From Thamnaconus septentrionalis (lineage: Eukaryota > Chordata > Actinopteri > Tetraodontiformes > Monacanthidae): DNA of 64,000 bases. This document shows, piece by piece, positions 50,821-60,958 of the stretch; the first letter of the stretch is position 1, and every line of letters starts with the position of its first letter. A program made the position numbers and the translations under genes. The stretch is taken from the NCBI GenBank assembly GCA_009823395.1, contig CM020505.1, forward strand, positions 5,106,129 through 5,170,128, given 5' to 3'. The notes beneath the pieces are model-generated. The model worked only from the letters and a program-made list of their open reading frames with translations, had not been told where the DNA came from and searched no databases.

Positions 50821-51060
50821 GCAGAATCTGCTCGACTCTCGCGTGATGCTGTGAGATTCTCGGACCGTTGGCGCAATCCAAAATGGCGACACCCTGTCAA
50901 TAGCAAACAAACTGGATTATCTGCCGGGTTACAGATATTTATAAAATAAAATAAATAAATAAATAAAAAAAAAAACCGCTAAGAGATAAGAAGCCTGGAG
51001 GACGAGGAGAGCGTAGCCGATCTCGAAAAATACCTGGACGACATCTTCGACCGAAGAGTC
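50821..51060 (+). promoter_or_regulatory. L1 5' UTR with YY1-like site
   Basis: The first 240 bases of the element contain CCAAAATGGCGAC at 50878-50890, a YY1-type motif (AAAATGGCG) near the 5' end, where human L1 also carries a YY1 site. An (ATAA)n/poly-A patch lies at 50941-50973. After a stop codon at about 50979 the frame of ORF1 is open through to its ATG. Confidence 0.6.
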
Positions 51061-51843
51061 ATGGGGAAGACGAGCAAGACGCCGACGCCAACGCCAACGC
51101 CGTCTTCTAAGCGAAGCCGTCCCGAAGACTCCCCCGGAGCAATTTCCCCACCCGGTAATTCATCGATTGACGTATTATTGTCGATTGAACAAAGGCTCAC
51201 CAGCGTTGATGCCAGATTAAGCCTAATGGAAATACTCCACCAAGAATTCCAGGCGATGCGCGAGTCGCTGGAATTCAGCCAGCAACAGGTTGTCTCCCTA
51301 GCCGCAGAAAACAAGGAGCTGCGAGGGTCGGTCAAATCTCTCACCGAGGGAATGAGCCAACTCAGTAAAGACAATAAATACCTAAAAGAAACAGTCTTAG
51401 ACCTCCAGGCACGCAGCATGAGGGACAACCTGGTGTTCTCAGGGATCCCCGAAAAGGCGGAGGAAGACCCGGAGAGGACGGTTGCGGACTTCCTCACGAA
51501 GAACATGAAGCTTCCTATGGAGACCGTCAAGACCATCACCTTCCACCGGGTACATCGTCTTGGAGGGAAGAAACCTGACAGCCGCCGGCCGAGACCCATT
51601 GTGGTAAAATTTGAACACTTTAAGCAAAAAGTGCTGGTAAAGAGCCGAGGACGGGAACTTCGCGGAACCGACTTTGGAGTGAACGACCAATTCCCAAGGG
51701 AGATTCTGGATCGGCGAAGAATCCTCTTCCCGATCCGAAAAAGGTTCCTCGACGAAGGCTCTAGAGCGGTTGTCGCAGTAGACAAGCTCTTCGTTAATGG
51801 TCAACTATATCGCGATCGCGAGTCCACTCCGTGGCTGTACTAA
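51061..51843 (+). CDS. L1 ORF1 protein (nucleic-acid chaperone)
   Basis: L1 ORF1p binds the element's RNA as a trimer and acts as a chaperone during target-primed reverse transcription. This 260-residue frame has a basic, proline/threonine/serine-rich start (about 1-35) and a coiled coil (about 38-118, leucine-heptad-like, with EFSQQQVVSLAAENKELR). An RRM-like part follows with RDNLVFSGIPE, and then a C-terminal domain with VNDQFPREILDRRRILFPIR. The ATG at 51061 may not be the original start: the same frame is open back to about 50982 and encodes an acidic stretch (LEDEESVADLEKYLDDIF). The upstream part would then have been lost in the A-rich patch. Confidence 0.85.
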   Translation: MGKTSKTPTPTPTPSSKRSRPEDSPGAISPPGNSSIDVLLSIEQRLTSVDARLSLMEILHQEFQAMRESLEFSQQQVVSLAAENKELRGSVKSLTEGMSQLSKDNKYLKETVLDLQARSMRDNLVFSGIPEKAEEDPERTVADFLTKNMKLPMETVKTITFHRVHRLGGKKPDSRRPRPIVVKFEHFKQKVLVKSRGRELRGTDFGVNDQFPREILDRRRILFPIRKRFLDEGSRAVVAVDKLFVNGQLYRDRESTPWLY

Positions 51844-52115
51844 CCCTCTTCTCCACAGGCTTCAAAGACAACAGGTAATATCATATTAATGCAGCTTATG
51901 CCAATATAGCTGTCAATCATAAACACGTAAGCGCCACTTCAGTTTAATAATGATTTCACCGCATCGAACTGATTCTCCCCCCCTTAATATCCCTCCCCTC
52001 GAGCTGCACTTATGTCTTTTCCTCACTTCTTCTCTCTCTGGTAACAATGTTCACCATGACAGATCGCAACGTTGTTTGTTTACATATGCAGGTGTACGCG
52101 CTCATACGCGCGCGC

Positions 52116-52160
52116 GCACACACACACACACACGCACGCACGCACGCACACACACACATA
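52116..52160. repeat. (CA)/(CG) microsatellite between L1 ORFs
   Basis: An alternating CG/CA run inside the 340-base gap between ORF1 and ORF2. Confidence 0.9.
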
Positions 52161-52186
52161 CACCTCTCTAGGTCTATATAGCAAAC

Positions 52187-55100
52187 ATGTCCTCCCTTAA
52201 GTTTGTCACTTGGAATGTGCGGGGTATAGGTACCAGGGATAAAAAATTAAAAATTCTCAACCATTTGAATTTTCTTGAAGCCGACATTGCCCTACTACAG
52301 GAAACTCACTCAACAAACACTACAGCACAAAATCTAAAATCGACCGATTTCCCAAACATCTACTCGGCGAGTTATAACTCGAAACAGAGAGGTGTGGCTA
52401 TCCTGATCAATAAGAGACTTAATTTCATTATAAATAGTACAATATCTGACCCTAATGGAAGATATATAATAATTAACACTAACATTGACAATAAAGACTA
52501 CTGTATTGCTAGTATTTATGGCCCAAATGTGGATGATCCCTCTTTCTATCATGCCTTCTTCTCGTCACTCTCTGCACATGTAAACGCAACACTCATAGTA
52601 GGGGGTGATTTCAACCTAGTATTAGACTCTGATATTGACAGATCCAACACCTCAGCTAGCCAACGACACTCATTAGCTGCAGACACATTAAAACAGTATA
52701 TGAGTGATTTTGGTTTATCAGACCCTTGGCGTTCAAACCACCCAACTCACAGAGAGTACACGTTTTTCTCTTCTGTTCACCACTCATACTCACGCTTGGA
52801 CTACTTTATTACCAGCAATTCACTCTTGGCAGACATCCGGGAAGCCCAGATCCACTCCATCACTATTAGTGATCATGCACCTGCCTCTATCTGCATCTCT
52901 ACAAAGGCACCTAGAGCACCGATCTGGAATTGGAGGCTGAATACGTCATTACTCATAGACCCAGATTTTATAAAATACTTTAATAGGGGTGGACAATATT
53001 CCTAGAAATTAATGACTTGCAAGAAACCCCTGTACATGTTCTCTGGGAAACAGCTAAAGCAGTAATGCGGGCAAAATAATATCTTACTCATGCTACAAGA
53101 AAAAAAAAAAGGAACTAGCTTTGGAGCGTGAATTAATCAATAATATTAAAACTTTAGAATCTTCATATGCCACCCAACAGGAAGAAGACGTGTGGAAAGA
53201 GTTATGTAAACTAAAAACGGAATTAGCTAAACTGACAGATAAAAAATCAAGTTCCAAATGCAAAGATTACGCCTTGAAAATTTTGAATGCAATAATAACT
53301 CTAGTAAATTCTTAGCGAACCAACTAAAGTCAAACAGAGAAAGAGCAACAATCTCCTCCATCAAAAACCTGGATGGCAAACTAACCCATAATCCAGACGA
53401 AATTAACCAATGCTTCAGAGATTTCTACAAAAAATTATATTCCTCCGATAATAACCCTTCAGAAGCCTCTATAGATAATTTTCTTAATAGTATTGTGCTA
53501 CCTAAATTAAATCAGGAACAGGCTACTACAATGGACGCAGACCTCACTCAGGCGGAGTTTGAAGAAGCCTTGGCACAAATGCCATTAAATAAGGCCCCAG
53601 GTCCTGATGGCTTCCCAGTTGAATTTTATAAGGCACTTTGGCCAACTGTTGGCCCTACCTATTATAGAATGGCTAGAGAGATCCTAAATACTGGACTTCT
53701 CTCTTCAAACATGAATTCTGCTAACATTAGCCTCATACTCAAACCCGACAAAGACCCATCGCTCCCAACTAGCTACCGACCAATATCGTTAATCAATACT
53801 GATCTTAAAATTATCTGTAAAGCAATAGCTAGACGACTAGAAAAATGTACTCCATATATAATCCATCCTGACCAAACAGGATTTATTAAAGGTAGAGACT
53901 CAACTTCCAATGTACGTAGATTTATCAATCTAATAGATTACACTAACGCCAATAACCTACAAACAACAATTGTTTCGCTAGATGCAGAAAAAGCATTTGA
54001 CAGGGTCAATTGGAACTTCTTATTTGCAACGCTACAAAAATTTGGTTTCGGGAATTCATTTATATCCTGGATACGAACATTATATAGCTCTCCGTGCGCC
54101 TCAGTTAGAACGAACAGCCAGATCTCTCAAAGGTTTAATCTGCAACGAGGCACCAGACAGGGCTGCCCTCTCTCCCCTTCACTATTTGCAATGTTTATTG
54201 AACCTCTGGCAGCTGCAATTCGGCAAAATGAGAATATCAAAGGAGTCCAAATTTCAACATCTGATCATAAAATAAGCCTTTATGCCGATGACGTATTATT
54301 ATTTCTTCGAAATACACAACCCTCACTTGCTGAAGTTATCACCCTTATTGACAATTTCTCTTGTATCTCGGACTATTCAATAAATTGGGCAAAATCCACA
54401 GTGCTTCCGCTTAATTGTAAATTTAAACGAACCTCTCTAGCACCTCTACAAGCCGGTAACATACGATATTTGGGTATCAGCTTCTCTCCCAACCTATCAG
54501 ACTTAATACAACTCAATTTCATCCCGCAACTAAAAAAAATAGAAAACGATCTAATTCGATGGAGAAACTTACCCATATCTCTTTTAGAGAAAGTTGCGAC
54601 AGTCAAAATGATGGTTTTACCTAAATTAAACTACCTTTTTTCAATGATTCCATATCAACCACCTGCTCAGTGGTTTAAAACCCTGAACTCAAATGTCACA
54701 ATGTTTCTATGGAAAAACAAACCACCCCGTATCAGTCTGAAGACGCTTCAAAAAGCGAAAGATGCTGGGGGACTAGATCTGCCAAACTTTTATTACTACT
54801 ATATTGCCAACAGAATAAAGTATATTCATAAGTGGTTCAACCCTAGCCCACACGATGTATCCTGGCATGTCATAGAACAAGCATATTGTGGTGATATTCA
54901 GTTAGCAGACTTGCCATTTATCAGCACACCAAAGCACCACAGTTGCATGAAAAGTGTTAATATAAGTCACTCTCTGACGGCTTGGGCGGAATTTCTGAAA
55001 ATCACAGGCTCTTCCCTTCTCCCGTGTGGTCGTATGCCCATCTGGAACAATCCTGATATACTGCAAAACAAAAAAGTACTTAACTTCACACATTGGGCAG

Positions 55101-55890
55101 ATAAAGGTATAACTCATGTAAAACACATAAGAGAGAATAATAGTTTTAGACCATTTCAAGAGCTTGTGACACAGTTTGGAATTAACAGTAGTTGTTACTT
55201 AGAATACATGCAAATTAAGTCCATAATTAAGAAAAACTCAAACTTAAACTTGAACAAACACACATGGAGGTCTCTCCGGCTGTACAGTCGGTCCTTAAAT
55301 TCTCACCTCCTAAACTACTTTCCAAGATATATAAAATCCTTACAAATACAGATCGCACTATTTCTATCCCAACTGTTAAGTGGGAAAGAGACCTGTCTCT
55401 CCAGCCTCACCCTAATTTCTGGAGGACAATTTGCCTGAACACCTTTTCACTGATAAAACAACCTAACCTACAATTAATACAATTTAAAGTACTCCACAGG
55501 ATACACTACACTGGACAGCGGATGTTTCAGATGGGCATGACCGCCTCTCAGACCTGCTCACACTGCACAGTTAATGTCCCAGATAATTACCTACACGCTG
55601 TATGGCATTGCCCACCAGTAAATAAATTCTGGCACATAGTATGCAATGATCTATCAGCACAGGTTGGTTACACCATCACAGCCACTCCCTCTTTTTGTCT
55701 CTTAGGGGACCTCACTGATATCACCTCAGATAAGGCAGAATCTCGCATGCTGATCACCTCCTTATCTATCGCTAAGAAAACAATCCTCATAAACTGGAAA
55801 TCAAAACAACACTTGCACATTGCACAATATAGGAGCTTACTCTTAGACCACACCTCCTTGGTAGGAGTGTCTGCTTCATCCTTTAACTAA
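52187..55890 (+). pseudogene. L1 ORF2 (endonuclease-reverse transcriptase), frameshifted
   Basis: ORF2p nicks the target DNA and reverse transcribes the element RNA. The first part (52187-53005) is a complete APE-type endonuclease. It has N10 in TWNVRG, E39 in LLQETH, Y111/N114 in IYGPN, D141/N143 in GGDFN, D205 in SRLDYF and D229/H230 in ISDHAP. The reverse transcriptase (mainly 53258-55438) has YRPISLIN, FIKGRD, LDAEKAFDRV (motif A), RGTRQGCPLSP (motif B) and YADD at 54281-54292. The C-terminal knuckle (CSHC...LHAVWHC) lies in 55264-55890. The frame is lost near 53000, at a TAA (53077-53079), in the A-run 53101-53110, at about 53260-53310 and at about 55260-55400. The product is therefore split and this copy is dead unless these are sequencing errors. 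Confidence 0.92.
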
Positions 55891-56475
55891 CTGGCAATCA
55901 ATCAATAGCTGAGGCTGCTGGTTGATGTGGGCAGCCGTGGTCGTGCTGCTACGGGCCGGGTGCGGTCTGGGGCGGGGGGGATGGGCGTGGGGTGCTTGGC
56001 TGCTTTGCGGGTTGGTGGGGGCGGGGTTGGGTGCCCAGGCGGGGATGTCTGCCACGCGGGGCTGGGCCTGGTGGTTGGTGGGTGGTGCCGCAGGGTGGGG
56101 GCGGTCGGGTGGGGGGCGGCGGTCCCTGGCTCTGGGCTGGGGGCCCCCTTGTTGGTGGGGGCTGGTCCATCCCTGTGTCCGGGGACTGGTGCTGGATCGT
56201 CTGGCGGTGGGGTCGCATGCCTGGGGTGGGGCTGCGGCCGGCGGCTACCGCTCCTGCGTGCCCGGGTGGTGCCTTCTGCCCCGCCTTCGCCTTCCGTCTC
56301 CCTGGTCGCCGCCGCTGCCCCGGGGCCCTTGGGCGGTGGGGGGTGGGCCCCTCTTGGCTCCTGGATCCCTGTGGTGTCCCCGGCCCCGATGTCGCTTGGA
56401 GGGCGCCCTGACCGGGAGTCTCCCCTGGTCACATAATAGGTGTATTTTTTAATTTTTTTTTTTTTTTTTTTTTTT

Positions 56476-56478
56476 TAC

Positions 56479-56525
<47 letters not shown>

Positions 56526-56533
56526 TTTTATTT
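56476..56533. repeat. (TTTA)n microsatellite in L1 3' UTR
   Basis: About 14 TTTA units preceded by a T run from 56451. Confidence 0.95.
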
Positions 56534-57286
56534 TATTTTGCTTTCTTCCTTCTGCTTTGGGGGATTTGCGTCTTGGGTGGTCGCTGCCCGGCCTTCTGGC
56601 CGGGCGCCGTGGGGGGTTCGTTGTGGGTGGCGACCGGGTCCCCGGTGGGCCTCCCCCCGGTGCGGTTTCCTCACCCTTGCTCTGGGGCACGGACTGCACC
56701 CTTGTTGGTGAGGAACTGGCCCCCACGCAGTCAATGACCCACTGACATTATCACTAGGGCTTTGGATGAGGGTCTCCATCGACCGACCACCGCTCCATCC
56801 GAGACCCTCTCCAATTTTAATAGCATTTTAGACACTTAGGGCCTGGGGGTGGGGTTCGTGCACTGCGGCCGCTGCGCTGCTCAGCAGCAGTGTGGTTGCC
56901 CCAGGGCCCTTCCACCCCCCCATTTTAACCGCACCATAGTCCAACACACCAGCAAATGCACATATATACACACTGACACTCCTACACACAGTGGGGTCGG
57001 CCTGCTGGTGGGGGGCGGGACCCGCATCTTTCCCACTCTGGATGGGCCCTGTGCAGTCCGGTGCCCCGGGTGCGTGACCGGCTGGGCCTATGGGGTCCTT
57101 GCCACTTGTGGCGGGTCCCCCTTCCCCAATCCTGGGGCGGGCCGCTGCCGGTGGTCCCCTGCGCCGCTGGGCGGCCGGGCGGCGCCGACCCGAGACACGG
57201 GGTTTGACGGTGGTGGGCGGGGTCCACAGGTTGTTTATTTTATTTTATTTTATCCTTTTATTTTATTTACTTATTTATTTATTCCT

Positions 57287-57326
<40 letters not shown>

Positions 57327-57939
57327 GGGCACAGAGGGAACCAGGGGCTCTCGCTTGGGGGCCCGCTTTGCCGGCATTGGGGGCGGGGGTGCGGCTGTGG
57401 CCTCGGGGGCTGGGGGGGGGCTGTCCCCTGGCGCCGGGGGGTTCCGGGGCGGTGGGGGCGGCTGGGGTGGGTGGGGGGTGGAGGGGGCGGTTGATGCGCC
57501 GCACTGGGTCCGTATGGGGGGGGGCTTCTGGGTGCCCGGGCCTGCCTTGGGTACCGATCCTCCCGGTGGGTGAAGGGGCTGGGTCCTGTCATGGGGATGG
57601 GTCTGGTCTCGCTCGCTTTCCCTGGGGGGCCCCCGTCCGGGGGCTGGGCTCTGCTGCCTGTCCGCCCCGGGTGGTGTCCCTTCTTCTTGTGGTATTTGCC
57701 TCCCTGTCATCTTGCCCTGGCTCCTTGTGGGTGGGTGCCCTCCGGCCCGGGGGGCCTGCTGCTCCGGGCCTCTTCCTGGCCGGCTCTGCGGCGGGTGTAC
57801 CGTGTCCGGGATCTCCCCCCCTGGCTCGTTGCTGGTGTGGGGCGGCTGCGACCTCGGAGGCCGCACTAATTGGCAGCCTACTTCCAGTGACGTACTTAAA
57901 CACACCCACTCCCGCACTCAGATACACACACCACCACAT

Positions 57940-58165
57940 CCATGCACACACACACACATACATACACATATACACACATGTAAGTATGCACACACACAGT
58001 ATACACACATGCAGTATATACACACACACACGTATACACACATATAAGTATACACACACACACAAGTACACACACATATAAGTATACACACACGCATACA
58101 CACACACACACAAGTACACACACATACAAGTATACACACACGCATACACACACACACACACAAGA
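57940..58165. repeat. (CA)/(TACA) complex microsatellite in L1 3' UTR
   Basis: CACACA blocks alternate with ATATAAGTATACACAC-type units. The units repeat with slight variation, pointing to expansion of a longer motif. Confidence 0.9.
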
Positions 58166-58436
58166 ACTCACAAGCGCAGGTACACTGTTGCACACTGTTG
58201 CATAGCTTATTGTCTGATTCATCCATGAGTATATTATTATTACTGTCCTTATTACGATTATTATTATCACTATTATTAATAATATTATTATTACCATTAA
58301 CGTCGTTATTATTATTATCATCGCTATCATTACCATTATCATTGTATGTACTTGCATGTATGTTTGTATGGGTAGATATGCATCTAGGTGCATATGACCA
58401 TGTGTAAATGTACAGGTATGCGCATGTATGGGTTAG

Positions 58437-58562
58437 TATATATATGTATATATATATGTATGTATATATATATGTGTATATGTGTATATGTATATATATA
58501 TATGTATATGTATGTGTATATGTATATATATATATATGTATATGTATATGTATATGTATGTG

Positions 58563-58657
<95 letters not shown>

Positions 58658-58890
58658 ATGTATGTATGTATGTATGTGTGTATATATATGTGTGTATGTG
58701 TATATATGTGTATATATATATATATGTATGTGTATGTATGTGTATATGTATATATGTATATGTATGTGTATATGTATGTATATGTATGTATATATGTATA
58801 TATATATATATATGTATATGTATATATATGTGTATATATATGTATGTATATATATATGTATGTATATATATATGTATATGTGTATATGTA
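58437..58890. repeat. (TA)/(TG) complex microsatellite in L1 3' UTR
   Basis: About 450 bases of TATATG, TGTATA and pure TA runs, in which no other sequence is visible. Confidence 0.95.
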
Positions 58891-59290
58891 TTTTCTCTTT
58901 CTTTTTTTTCCTTAGATTAATCAGGTCATCATTTCAATAAGCCCACTATCTGACAATTAGCTATGCAAATGTACGATCTGTTTTGTTCTGTTTTGACACA
59001 AAAATTGTATATTGTTGCCAGTCGCCCCCTCTACTCCTCTCTCTCTATCCCTCTCATCACCCCCCACACACACCCTTTTCCCTCTCTCTCCTCTCACCCC
59101 CCTATCTGTCCCTCCCTCAGTCCGGTCATGGCCAGAATGTCACTAAGAATATTATAATAAAACCACTCAAGAGGTAGCTCCTGAAACGACCCATGTGGCT
59201 CACACTCTCAAGATCTACCTCTGACAATAAAATCTGTCAGCCATCATAGACATTCAGAGACACTTCTGCTTGTCATTATGGCCAGACCGA

Positions 59291-59291
<1 letters not shown>

Positions 59292-59323
<32 letters not shown>
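59292..59323 (+). other. L1 poly-A tail
   Basis: 32 consecutive A between GACCGAC and the 3' copy of the target-site duplication. AATAAA occurs at 59227-59232, about 60 bases upstream. Confidence 0.95.
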
Positions 59324-59325
<2 letters not shown>

Positions 59326-59334
59326 TGAAAACTA
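59322..59334 (+). repeat. 3' target-site duplication of the L1
   Basis: Identical to 50808-50820 over 13 bases; the first two A could belong to the tail. The sequences diverge immediately afterwards (ACTGAT versus GCAGAAT). Confidence 0.9.
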
Positions 59335-59431
59335 ACTGATTTGTTTGGCCTTAATCTTGTCCAATGGTGGGCAGGACAGAGCTCTCACAGAGAGCGCTAA
59401 AGCTTTGAGGATGAGATTGGAAGGAAAGAAA

Positions 59432-59455
59432 GACAGACAGACAGACAGACAGACA
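59432..59455. repeat. (GACA)n microsatellite
   Basis: About six GACA units directly before the Tc1/mariner-like end. Confidence 0.9.
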
Positions 59456-59840
59456 TACACTCACCGGCAACTATATTAGGTTACATTTTCAATACTTGGA
59501 TTTTAGCATTTTAGAGGGCCATTTAAGAGGACTTTGACTTTCTTTGTATCATGTTTGTTGTTGTTGGTGGAGTTTTTCACAGACTGCTGTGATTGGCTGG
59601 GATTTACAGAGATTGTTCCTAAAAAGAGAAGCAGTGAGCAGAATTTACGATGGTAGTTGATTGAAATACCTTGTTCATGCCAAGGGTTAGAAGACAGAAT
59701 GAGCAGACTGGTTGTTGAATATAGAAAGGCAACAATAACTCAAGTAACCACTGGTCACAGCCAAGTCCTGCAGAATGGTATTTCTGTACAGCTCCAAAGC
59801 GCATATAAATGTGAGGAACGGAAGATAGTGGCCAGTGAGG
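59455..59840 (+). pseudogene. Decayed Tc1/mariner-type transposon fragment (5' half)
   Basis: It opens with TACACTCACCGGCAACTATA, close to the inverted terminus of a widespread fish Tc1-like element, at a TA site. Further on, translations show degraded transposase words, such as a helix-turn-helix region followed by RMSRLVVEYRKATITQVTT. These match the N-terminal DNA-binding part of that family as I know it. The frame has stops and shifts, and the catalytic half and right terminus are absent, so it is an inactive relic. Confidence 0.75.
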
Positions 59841-60842
59841 GCAGATTCAACAAAACATATTTAATTGCTTGGCTGCATCACTGAGACTTTCAATGAAATT
59901 AGGCTGCCATTGCATATATTACGTACAAACGCCGTAGCCATTCCATCACGATATTTGCACTTTAATCATGCTGAACACGCATTTTGTTCTAAATCAAATT
60001 AGTTTTCATTTATACCCGATGATCACTGGGACACTTTGTTCGCAATTTGTTGCCTGATAGACGACAGAACTTCTCCAATATTTATCCCTCAGACCATATT
60101 AGGCGTGACACGTAAACATATTAGCGTGAACACGATCTGAGTGGATTTAGCCTCTCGTGGAGGGGGGGTAGGAGAAAATTGAGGCTTTAATTATGGAAAT
60201 AGAGGTCACGCCACATGTTAATGTAATTATTTTACTAGCATCTGCACCCGACAGTTATAACCAGCCTCAATTAACTGATAGAAATGCTTTAAGTGGCACA
60301 GTCTGGAGCCACCGTTCAGCTGCGCAACTGTGGGAGATGGTCGTAGAGCTGAAGCTGAAGCACTTAAAACAAAAGGACACTTTGTTCACTGTGTATATCC
60401 ACTCCATAGGAAGTCTCTTTGGGCGATTATGATAGCAATTCTCTGTGTAATAATACACTTTCTAATAGTGCTATTAAAAAGTTCAACATCCCTCGAACTC
60501 CCTTTGAGGGCAGATATGAGGGTTTCAGAGGCTATTAATTTTAACAGGAGAATGAGAACACCATTCATTAAACCATCAAATATTTCAGCAAGGAACCCAT
60601 TAAGTCAACTAAGTAATTTAAAACACTTCATAAAACTGTGTGCAGCTGCCAACCTGCGAGGGCTTCGGTGTAACTCGGTGGGCAACGGGCTCCTGAGGTA
60701 CGCTTCCTGTTCACACTCTGCCCCACACAAAAGTCTTTGTCTTTGAAATTGTGCAAGTCTTGCGTCTCCGCAGGCGTCAGATCAGAGACATCGCCGTAAT
60801 CGCGAGCTGTGTTCAAAGTTTCGCCAGCTCTGCTTTACTTAC
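59841..60842. other. Gene-less stretch, probable last intron of loxl1
   Basis: If loxl1 exon 6 is spliced as its donor suggests, this stretch is intron. It is AT-rich with several TTAATTA/TTAATG words around 60190-60280 and 60535-60560. The expected last short exon was looked for and not found. Confidence 0.45.
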
Positions 60843-60958
60843 TGTGCCAGCTTGCAGTTGGTTGTTGTAACAAAGCGTCCGGTGTAGTGGATGTTACACC
60901 TCACCACATTGTTGGTGAAGTCTGACTCCAGGACCAGGAACTTTGGATTAACCTGGAG
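60843..60958 (-). CDS. loxl1: loxl1 exon 6
   Basis: The acceptor is TTTCAG|CTCCAGG and the donor GGCACA|GTAAGT. It encodes [20 protein letters not shown] and ends TTTNCKLA plus two bases of the next codon. Read straight through it would give Gln and TAA, so it looks terminal, but the donor is strong and 116 bases is the family exon size. Confidence 0.9.

Larger units (their letters stand above)
55891..59291 (+). other. L1 3' UTR: G-rich block and simple repeats
   Basis: The stretch from ORF2 stop to poly-A is about 3.4 kb. It has strongly G-rich sense-strand blocks (55930-56420, 56570-56670, 57350-57880) with many GGG runs, a (TTTA)n tract (56476-56533), a T-rich tract (57285-57323), CA/TA repeats (57940-58165) and a long TA/TG run (58437-58890). 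The final 370 bases are ordinary sequence ending in the poly-A. Long open frames here are artefacts of base composition. The flanking duplication shows it all belongs to one insertion. Confidence 0.8.
50821..59321 (+). mobile_element. L1-type non-LTR retrotransposon, near full length
   Basis: One 8.5-kb insertion is defined by identical 13-base flanks, a 32-base poly-A tail (59292-59323) and the order 5' UTR, ORF1, ORF2, 3' UTR. ORF1 has the coiled-coil/RRM/C-terminal layout of L1 ORF1p. ORF2 has APE-type endonuclease, reverse transcriptase and a C-terminal zinc knuckle, as in the L1 clade. The 3' UTR (55891-59291) is unusually long and contains G-rich and simple-repeat blocks that the flanks show to be part of the element. 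ORF2 carries several frame breaks, so this copy cannot make the full protein. Good sequence preservation and intact flanks suggest a fairly recent insertion. Confidence 0.93.

Noticed and set aside
50979..51785. Minus-strand 268-residue frame opposite L1 ORF1
   Set aside because: It is an antisense shadow of ORF1, which has clear L1 features.
55902..58081. Long Gly/Trp/Pro-rich frames on both strands, up to 410 residues
   Set aside because: They result from the G-rich composition of the L1 3' UTR, where stop codons are rare; no domain or splice logic.
58388..58940. Three overlapping frames of 150-175 residues made of Tyr/Ile/Met/Val
   Set aside because: They are translations of a TA/TG microsatellite in the L1 3' UTR.
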